From Undaria pinnatifida (lineage: Eukaryota; Sar; Phaeophyceae; Laminariales; Alariaceae), in the NCBI GenBank assembly GCA_012845835.1, contig JABAKD010000016.1:25410553-25474552 (forward strand): a stretch of DNA of 64,000 bases, in the 5' to 3' direction. A model generated the notes under the pieces. That model ran no database searches. It saw only the letters and a list, made by a program, of their open reading frames with translations, and was not told the origin of the DNA. A program made the position numbers and the translations under genes. Shown here piece by piece: positions 10,800 to 21,100 of the stretch (positions within the stretch are counted from its first letter, which is position 1; every line of letters begins with the position of its first letter).

Positions 10800-13230
10800 G
10801 AAATGTATCCGAATATGCCACCATCAGCTTGTCCCGTAGTACATCGAGAAGGCTTCGAGGAAAATAGCGGGGGAGTGTGGTAGAAGTTCAACGTACATGC
10901 CACAAGCATTGAGGTAGATATTAGACGTACATGCCACAAGCATTGAGAGGTTCAATAATAAAAGCAGACGGGGGACATACACCCAGGGGAGTGAAAAACT
11001 AACGAAGCGGCACTAATGCAAAGACGCTCATACACGTCGATGCCATACATCTCCGTGACAGTTCCCCAGAAAAAATCGCCCCGTTTAATGGTAATGTGAT
11101 TTGCTCTATCCTGGGAAACAAATTTTGGCCAGAATGTGCCCCCATGAAGATCTCTTCGTGTCCCGTAAACCATCTAGCAGGTTACTGAGGAAAAGCGGTA
11201 TACTTATGATACGGTTACGCTCTTCAGAATAAAATAGTACTATTTTCAATAACGTCGCGTAGTCACATCATCAGATTTAGCTGCGAAAGAGGCATGATAG
11301 CAGCAGCACACGTGTAATTACAAACACTCTCGTGGAAACACCTTGGCGTGCGGTATTCAAAGCTGCTGCTGTTTTGCTTGTCATGTATTGTGATCATCAG
11401 ATATACCTGCAGCAAGAGAAGCTGCGTAATAAAAAATGTAAAATCCGCCCCATCCAGGTTTGACATTGAGATCGCCAGTGTTGTGATGATGCAATGGATT
11501 GTTCCGTCAAGAGAAAACCAACAGCGAAAAAGCAGTGTGGGTAGTTGCACGATCATAGCCATAGATAGCCCGTCATGATGTACTGGTACATAGAAAGGCA
11601 ACCAAGACAACCATCAAATACCAAAACGATGGGAGGCATTTTCAGCAAGAAAAAGTTAACATGGCACTATTAGCATTCACTAGTGCCTTGGCCCCCAAGG
11701 ACTCAAAATTGTGTTGTAGCTAGCCATGGCTGAAGAAGTGAAAATACAAGTGGTTTGCATGACAGGACGTCATGTTGTTGGCTTCGCCTTCATCATTTCT
11801 TCTGCAATTATTAGGATTTAGTGTACATCATTGGAAAGGCACACTCGCATCAGGAGGCGTTTTGTATTCTCAGAGTCCGCCCCCCCCTCGTCCCTTTTGT
11901 CCTTCCGGGCAAGCCGCCGTAGTGGAAGCGGGGCCAAAGTATCTGGAAAATATTACAGAAAAAAGCCAAATCCTCTATATGTGCATTGTGTATAGAGGAT
12001 AGTTTGTCGTAGGGGAGCGGCGAGGTATGTCCCTGAAAAAAGAAAGATGCATGGAGAAAAAGGGGAAATGCGGGAAGAAAGTAAAAGGGTTGAACATAAA
12101 ATGATGATTGCATATCCACCAACAATCCAACAGAAGCAAGCCAAACTTTACGTCATTTCCTCACTACTATCACCCTCAAAAACACGAGGGGGCGGGTGGG
12201 AATCAAAGAAGGCAGCAGAACACCCCAGCTGTACCATGCACACGCTGCTGGAGTGATTAACTAACTTGTGGTAAGAATCGGGAAATCTCGATCACAAGAC
12301 AAGAGGAGAGAAACAAAACGCAGAAACCATGATACGAAGATCCGAGACACGAGTAAGCGGTACAATAGGGGTTTACCAACCATTGTTGTTTTCTCTGAGG
12401 TTCCTCAATTTCAGCGCTTACGACCTCTCCCAAAAACTGGTTTAGAAAAAAATAATACCGCTGCTGCCGGCTGAACAATCCCATGGCCTCTAGCTACACA
12501 ACGAGAGTAATCATGCAAAAAAATGCCTTATTATTTTTTTCTTTCCCGACGATTTTGGGTCAAGAAGCCCCGCCATTCCATCAGAAAGCATTGCTTCTCC
12601 AGACGAGAACTGCTACCTCTATCATAGCAGGCGTGACACGTGACACGTGGCACGGGACACGTTAGTCTCAGTCTCTTGTGATACCACTGCTCTCACCATG
12701 ATACTACTGCCAATGAGCTCAGGAAAATGGTGTGCATGGTGGAAATGAGAAAAAAATACAGCAAAGAATCCGACCTTCCCAGGAAAAATGAAAGAAAAAC
12801 AGCAGAGATCACCTACCTGTACTTTTTCAGGCTTGGGGATGGATTGGGCATGGCGAGGTCCGGGGTCGATGGGGTGGATTTAGCACCAAATGGAATCGGC
12901 TTCAAAAAGTGCGTGGTTTGGAGCTTCCGTGCGAGAGGTGACACTACTAGCGGTCTGAATATTGTGCCAGAAAGCTCTCACGGAACCTAAGGTTCACCCG
13001 AGAGATTTTTGGTACCTTTTCGACAAATAAATTGCCCATCTCGACGCGCCTTGTCTTCATCACCCGCGTGTGATGTGGGTGATATTTTAAGCGGTGTGGT
13101 GTGAGTTCTTTGCTTGCGTTAGCTGCTCGCACACGAAACACGTCTGTCGAAGTGTTCTGCAACCAACCGTTGCCCAAAGCCCCCCTCCCTCCATGCGCAA
13201 GGTCAGCAAAGCGCCTGTGCTGCGCGCCGT
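10800..13230. other. Non-coding stretch; no gene recognised
   Basis: Only short frames without recognisable domains. A 23 bp direct repeat occurs at 10891-10913 and 10925-10947. The piece at 11010-11100 is a diverged relative of 10390-10500 (TACACGTC, then a GTTCC block and AATGGT), suggesting an old duplication. Near 12640-12660 there is a small GACACGT repeat. Confidence 0.5.
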
Positions 13231-13239
13231 TTTACATAA

Positions 13240-14120
13240 AATACTGTGGCACACGCACTCAGCGGCGCACAACGCCATTTATTATTCTCGAACCACCGTA
13301 CTACCCCTGATAGTGCACATCGCACCACAAAAAGCACACAGGGCAATCGCTCTGCACGAGATCCGGACTACCAGTCAAGCTTGGCCTACCTGGGCTTCGG
13401 TCCGCACAGTGCTTGTTGTGTAGCTGAACTTCTACATCGTGGCACTCAAAAACGACAGTCCACTACCGTGCCCTGTGAGAGCACTGCTCCTCATAGTGCA
13501 AGCCGCATCAATACAAGTACACGCGGCAGACGCTCAACACAACATCTGGATAAACAGTCAAGCTTCGCCACACTGCTGTGCTTCGGTCAGCACAGTGAAC
13601 GTATCGCTGCTCTACGTTATGTGGCACACACGCTCAGTGGCGGTATTGATAGTACTCCTGATGATGCATACTCCATCACGAGACGGGCACGGGGTGCACG
13701 CTCGACAAGATATCTAGACTACCCGCCAGGCTTGGCCGTCAGGTGCTCTGGTCAAAAGAGTTCACGCGTCGCTGCTCTACACGTAGTGGCACACACTCAG
13801 CGACGGCGCCTCACCATCGGCTACCATCGCATTACATCTGATTATTGATAGTACATGACGCATCACCCAAAATCCACGGGGCACTCACTCGACGCCATCT
13901 CCGGACTAGCAGTCAAGCTTGGCCGCCCCGTGCTGTGGTTACCAGAGTGAAATACAAGGTGCTTCGTGTACATATCGTGGCAGACACGCGTAGCGGTGGC
14001 ACCCTACCATTAACTGGTGTCACGGCACTAATCCATACATTTATAGTACATATTGCATCACAGTGAGTACGCGGTTCTCACGCTCGACACTTACTCTGCA
14101 CTACCAGTCAAGCTCCGCAC
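13240..14120 (+). repeat. Diverged ~180 bp tandem repeat array, about 5 units
   Basis: The landmark CAGTCAAGCTTGGCC recurs, with changes, near 13372, 13556, 13727, 13908 and 14105, giving unit lengths of about 170-195 bp. Other shared blocks are GTGGCACACACGCTCAG, CGTATCGCTGCTCTAC and a GATAGTNC..GCATCAC segment. The copies differ considerably, so the array is old. A plus-strand frame stays open through the middle units for 200 codons (13246-13848). Confidence 0.75.
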
Positions 14121-14917
14121 ATAGTCAAATACATCGTGTTTGTTAGGGTCTGTGTTTCGACTGACCTCGTGAAGAAGCCAACAACATGCCATGCACGCCG
14201 TCAACACAACCAAATATTATTTGGTGCAATAGTTCTAGGTGCCTAAAATGACGTGCAGTCGGCCTGACATTTGTCCGCTACCCCCATTCGTGCGTGCAGC
14301 ATTTGAAAACAAGGGTAGCAAGTGACGCGCGTTCGTGTGGTAGGTGCAGGTGAACCAAACGAGTAGTATACGGCGTTTTAACCCGCCATCGCTTCCCAAT
14401 ATGCTCGTAGCTCAAAGCATTAATTATGCCGTCGCCATACGAACAAGAACGAACAACCTGTGGCTCCTTCAGTAGTCGAGAGTGGCCTGAGCGAAGGACA
14501 CACCCAGAGGGCCCTCAACATAGTCTGTGTGAAAAAATGGTGGCGAACATTGGGAGAAAAAAAGGCGAGGATGCACAGTCAGAATGATCGCAATGGAGAT
14601 GAAGTCGAACGACTTGGCCTGCCGTAGGGGTCAACACAGGAAATACCACGGAAAAACAGCATATATATGCCAAGAATGTTTCAGTACCTCTTCCCAGTTT
14701 ACTCAGAGCACAAAAGCACAGGAGGCCTAACGATGACTATTTGGCATGTTATTTTTTATGTCCGGTCACTCGCCGTGTTCTCGATCAGGATACACAGTAC
14801 ATATCAACTCCTAGCCTCTTAAGACTGACTACGTCTCCCCGATCTTAATCCCAGAGCCTACGCACCGAGTACCGTTCAACTTTGACGTTGCTGTCTACGG
14901 CTCCACCGGAATCACGC

Positions 14918-15009
14918 ACATGACATGACATGACACGACATGACACGACATGAAATGACATGACATAACACGACATGACATCACGTCACATCACATCGCA
15001 TCATATCGT
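14918..15009. repeat. ACATG/ACACG pentamer array
   Basis: About 90 bp of imperfect 5 bp units (ACATG, ACACG, ACATC, then CATCG variants), decaying towards the right. It lies just beyond the 3' end of the minus-strand modular gene and could fall in its 3' UTR. Confidence 0.85.
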
Positions 15010-15108
15010 GTCGTTAGGAGTACAGCTGCAAGACGAGATTAAGTAAGGAAATCAAGTTGACGCCGCCTGCTGGGCAGGAAAACAGTTGTTGTAAAATAGC
15101 AGCACACT

Positions 15109-18100
15109 TCATTCCGCGAGAGTGGACAGCTTTAGCCATCCATGAAAGCGTGACACGTGCTTTATTCTAAACAGTCCTGCTCTAATTGTAGGCAATTGTA
15201 GAGTGTTGGAATCCAACCCGAAGCCCGCCTCCAACGGTTGCGGCAACTTACAGTCTTCTTCTTGACCGCGGATGCATTCCATGCCGTGCATGATCATGTC
15301 ACCATTAGTATCGCGCGTAGGAACGATTGTCTCGCCAATAACGCCTTGGGCATGCTCGCTGATGGTGGAGTGGTCGATCGCCATGTTCATCTGCCAAGTC
15401 AGGTGGTCCGGGAGATCGTACTGGTCGGTAGGGTCGCGCATAGGCAGCTGGTGCAGCCTGCCGTGGCTGAGGCGGATGGTGGCGGCGGGAGTGATGATAC
15501 GGAAGGATGCGTGCTCTGACTGGTGGTCAAATAGCGCGTTGCCGTCCATCAAGGCGCCAGTAACGTATTCGATGCATTCCGCCATGTTGGTAACGGTGGG
15601 GTCGCCAAGGATCCAGTCTCCCATGTTCTCCGCTTCAAATAGCCTGCGGTCAGCCTGCGCGTACTCCAGCTTCTTCCTCTCCCAGTACTGCTCGAACCCG
15701 AAGGACCTGCACTCGCCAGGGATGTTCACCGCGGAGACTTCTACGCCCGGGGCCAAAACAGTCGTACCAGGCGCGATTAGCTCCTCTTCCCCGTCAATCA
15801 CAACGCTCAGCGCGCCGTCCGCTAGGCAGACAGACCCTTCCGTTTGGCAGGCACTGTCGAGGCTGTGCGGGTTTTTGACCGAGATGACAATGCTGTGTTC
15901 ATCCCCGACGGAGTCGGTGGTGAGGACGGAGAGGCCAGTGATGTACGTAATCTCCGGCAGGGAGGGGACGGGGGCCGTAACGCGCATGTTGACGTGAACA
16001 GATGGGAGGTCCGAGATGAGGGCATACCACGCGCCGTCCTCGCCCGTAAAGTCAAACTTCTGGCCATGGAAGCCGGTCATGTGCGGGTCACCTGTGGAAC
16101 AGAGGCGCCGCGGTGAGATTCCAAGGCGGATAGTCATAAACCGCTGTCACGGCTTGTGGGACGCCATAAAGCATTAAACTGTACCATCCATATAGCATAC
16201 AACGACTTTCAGCAGTCCCACAGCGTACTTCGAAGTACACTATTGAGTGTCTTAGCCAGCGGAGATTTATCTACCATTGTCAATGTTCGACTTTTGTTCG
16301 TGCTAGCTCATGCGCCATGTTCGGTCGTGGAGCACCGAGCGCTTGCTTGCTCCGCAGGGTACTCAGGATCGATTATTCAAGAGTACCCAAGCTTATCCTT
16401 ACCGCAAGCGGTGGGGTCGCTTGCGAGAGGGATTTCGCACTGATTCTTGTCCGGGCAGCAGATCTCCCCGATGCCGGTGTCGCACTCGCTGTCCAAGGTG
16501 CACCCTGTTTCAGTCGGTGGACGTTCAGAAAGGGGACAATCCACACGGGTCTCAGGACACTCATTAAACGGATTACATTGCCTACAGGCATTTGCAAGTC
16601 TTAAGACGGCTATCAATCAATGACTCAATGCACGATGTATCGATAACATTGCCTTATCGTACTCGCTAGAAATGACGCCTTCTCGGACTAATCAGTAGCT
16701 CCTTCCGAAAGAGCTTGAGCAGCTTCCTTCCACAATCGCTAGAGCACGTCGGAATCAACACGCGCATCATGTTCTCGAGATGCCCCCTTCCCCGCAGTGT
16801 TGGGTCCAGCAGTCTTACCATTTGAAGGGACGCGTGCTGGAGTGGAGGCATGCCATTTTTGGGCTATCTTGTTTTCTGAACGACTGGGCTCCTTAACACG
16901 AAATCGTCGGAAATACTTAGCTATCGTAGGTCATCTGCTTTGAACGATTCTCGTCGTGTCCCTCGGCCATGGGATTTTTCGTCCGGTAGAAGTTTTGGTT
17001 TTCTCCAAATCAGTTTTTGGGTCAAGACATGTCTTAAGCTCCCAAATTGAGGAGATCTTAGACCAAAAATATTACACACCTCTGTCGTAGCACGCGTCAT
17101 CGTCATTACCTCGACCGTACCAGCATCGGTGATATTGACCACAAGACGTGCGATAGATTTGGAAGGCTGCACGTCCCTCGTGCCGGTGGATTCCTCCGTG
17201 TCAAGCAGCATTCCAACAACATAATCATCGCTTATCCACAGAATGATACATCGCCTACGCGTTAGCGCGGAAGGCTTCGCGACAGATAGGGCAAACAGAT
17301 ATAACCTCACCGCATAAGCCGAGAGTGTCGTCGAATACTCCACTCGAGCATTCGCATACGTCGTCGGCGGCATCTCCAGAACCGACACTGAGTTCGTCTT
17401 CATCTGAATAAGGTGGTACATGAGTGGACAGCACGCAAAAGCTGTCAGAATGCAACCCTCTTGCGTGTGGGAGGTCACGAAATTGATATATTGTCCGTGC
17501 GATTACAGAAGGTACACCGAATGTAATTAAAATCATGTCAGACGTGTGTCTACCACCTAACGGTAGCCATCACAAGATCGTATCCAACCTAGCAGTAGCA
17601 CGTGGCTGAACGCTAAAAAAAGGAAAGTGAAACGACCGAGAAAAAAATCATAGCACCGTCGAAGACGATACCAGGCATGATGAGTTGTACAGCAGTACCT
17701 CAACTCCAAGAAAAGACATATTCGCGCGTAACGAGGCACCCAATAACGCGCCCGTCGTGCCTGCGTAAATCGCCAGGTCAAGGAGAAGAAATTCGGCTTC
17801 GCAGGAGTCACCTACCATGGACTGATACCAGCATATCGAGTGGGTCTGGTGCGTGGGGTACTCATGGCGACACCCCTTGGTGTAAGCTTAGCAGAGTAAA
17901 CTCTAGTCTGAGATAGTCAGTCAAACGTATCGCTAACAGCACAGATAGTATGAATTCGTGAGCGCAACGTAGAGCACCTCTGGACGATATTGACTCTGCC
18001 AAACACGCTCGACAGAGATATCGTGGTCTTCTCCGCTGACGTGTACACAGGACATGACCACACGCGAAGCTAACCTGAGCATATGTTGCCGTCCATGCAA

Positions 18101-21100
18101 CACTTGCTTCCCCTGCAGTTAACGTCGTTGTTGCAACCTAACATGGACGTTGCATGGAGGTGAAAACGACCAAGAAAACAACGAACAACGAGCCAAGTAA
18201 CGGAAGATTTACACGTCAATGTGATAAATAACAATTCGAAAAAACGAAATGTGTTCAGCACTTGACGCCCTCGTTGTGTGTAGCCGTCATTACATCAGTA
18301 GTCAAGTCTATATCTGAAGCTGTAGACAATGTAAGTCGCTGGCAAACGCGTACCACAAGTCGCAAGGAAAAACTGCCACACGCGGACGCGAGGCTTGTCA
18401 ACACTGGCACACGGCATCCCTCGGAAACTTCCGGGATTTTCGGTTTGTTGTCGTAGCTAAGCATGCGCGCCGGCCCAGGGCGACACAAGGTAAAACTAGA
18501 TTGACGTACGGCGTGCAACAATATTTCGGTTGCATCGTCGACAGGCCCGACTCTCGTGTTCATCTCAAGTCTGGTGAACAACTATAACGGGACGGATACG
18601 GAAAGAAGAATAGCACCATACAGCAGAAGATGGCATCGAGCGTTGGCTGATGCTGTGCCGCAGCTGGTTTGATGTACATACATCAGTGCATGGAAAGCTT
18701 GGGTACGGAGACAGAGCGAAGATGCTCATCTCCACCGAACCGTCACAGGGACGTTCGACTTTGAAGCGTTGGAAGTGCAGTCAGGCAAGATGCTGCAGAC
18801 TCTCACAAAACACCATTCCACAGCATCAGCACCACCTGAATCGCTCAAGACCAATGGTTGGACAGGGGGGGTATGTTGCTTTACCCCCTTTATGTTGTTT
18901 TGGGCACTCTTATTTCTGTGGGCCGGGGTCACTCGCGCGAGCAAACCCCCTGATCCTTCTTGCGCACGAAGATTTTGTATTAATACTGATACTATTACTA
19001 ATAGTTGTAAAAGTTTTTTGTTTTTGCGATTTGACACCGCTATGGGAAAGTTTTAGGCTATGCAAACACTATCGCCTGAACACTCGTTTGCAGTGATGTG
19101 TGTAATCAGTCCCAACGAGCGTGGCCGAAGAAAGTCAGTGAAAAAGAAGGTATGATACTACAATACCGTACTCCTGACCTGAATCAAGACGCCAGTACAC
19201 ACACCCCAGGTAGCTCAAATCGGGGGTGGGCTCTTTGGTAAGGGAAAACAAGAACTCGACCCCGAGGGGCACGTGGTAACCATGTCTACAGAATGTTCGA
19301 TTTGTGGCGGACAAATTCACCGGCGGGTTGTCGTTTATCGGACGCATGGCCTCTGATTCGCCGTAATCGTCCGCTGTGAATGGACATTACATAAAATGTA
19401 GAATGTTCTCTGAAAGGGGTGTGTGCCGTCGTCTAAGGCCGGCAAGCCAGGTTGGTCAGAATAATCGATTCCACGACAAGCAAGCCAGGGCGGAAGTGTT
19501 TCAACATAACAAATGCATAGTCATCTTCTTGTTAGTTATCTTCTTGTTGGTTTCCCATCCATTGTGCAGGCCATGCAGCGTAGGATTGCGATAGGCGGTG
19601 GGTGGTGATCCGTCCTATCCAAGAAAGCAATCTGAAGCCCCAGGGAAGCCGGAAAGCAAGAATTCCCCGTCTCAGTGGTGTGTGTTTTGAAGAGTTAGCT
19701 CCAAGCAATCGACAGCAACTGTGAGTTTCTCTCATGACGCTGTTCGCGACCCTTTGCGGCGAGAGTAGATTTCATCCGCACTTATGGGCCGGATGATGTG
19801 GGGTACATCCGGAATCGGCCGACGGTGATTGGCATCCCTCGTCAACCATCACAACAGAATATATGTCGATCGTTCAACAACGTTGTGTATTGCTCACTAT
19901 ATGTACGCTTCTGAAGGACTCACCGCACAATCCGGTGCCTTCGTCGTAACGGTTCACGACGCATTCGCAGGCATCGTCGGCGGGACGTCCGCCACGAACA
20001 GAGTTGGCGTCATCGGCTGATATTGAGGTAGGGGGAGCACGAAGAAACAAGCAGAGAGGCTACGTCATGAGAAAAATACGAGCACCGAGATGTTTGCACG
20101 AAAAAATGTAGACACTCGGTCGGCACGTTGACGACGGCGGTGACATAACCCGGCCAAGGTATCAGAGCAGTATTGAAAAATCGTTGCCTAAGATGACTGC
20201 ACGTTTAGTGCGAAGCATGCGAGAGAGTTCGAGGTATCCGGCGGGGCGGGGATTACACGTGCCATCGGGGTTTCGTTTCGTTTGGGGCGTTACGCATGTT
20301 CTTCCTGTTACGCACGAGGACACGTTCACTTCCGTACACACTTACTTGAGCATTGGCCGTCCGCCCTGCAGCAGGTGTCGCCCACGCATTCAGCGTCATC
20401 TACGCAAGCTACATGTTTGGGAAAAGGAGAGGGACAAGAAGGGGCAGGAGCATAATCAGTGGGAGCACAGACATCCAAATCATTGATACGTGAATCAAAG
20501 GCTGTTAATAGCAGGGGAGTCGAAATGGACCCTGTCCAATATACATGCCAAAAACGCCTCCAACTAACACCACAGTTTTGGCTCTCGGGCTCGAGCGTCT
20601 TGCAGCCAACACGTCTGAACTCTCCGTCACCACAGCGCCATTTTTGTTTTCAGGGTATCGCATTCTGGCGAAATGTGCATCGTGAAAATACTATACATAG
20701 ATACGCATAATATTGTAATAATATTTTCCCCAAGTAAGTATTTCGTCTTGGAATCACTTGATTTTAAGGCCCTGCTTCGCTCTCAGCGCTCCCTCCCAGA
20801 ACACGCCTGCCTGAAACCTCCTCTTCCGGGAACCTTCTCGGCGGCTTCCGTAGCGTGCCTACAGCTTTCTTCGCCGCAATCTTCGAGAGCGCCCCAACAC
20901 TAGCTTCAAAACAAAATACCCAGCGCTGCTTCATAATAAATATCCCCACCGCTATTTCGATCCATGTTCTTCACATTAAAACCAACATAGATTATCTCAA
21001 AAAGTTGAAAAAAAAAAGAAAAAAAAGACCTTCATTATTCGAGTCAGAATAAAGAAACGTCAAAACTGAGCAGGATAGCCGTTCCCACACTAAATTCAGC

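Noticed and set aside
16921-17478. Minus frame of 185 codons (SIARLVVNITDAGTVEVMTMTR) as a further exon of the modular gene
   Set aside because: The possible acceptors and donors are phase 2 or 0, not the phase 1 used by every other intron of the gene, and it overlaps exon B3 in another frame.
20155-20168. GGTATCAGAGC, the classic Copia initiator-Met primer site
   Set aside because: It stands alone in an intron, with no LTR end before it and no gag after it, and an 11-mer can occur by chance.
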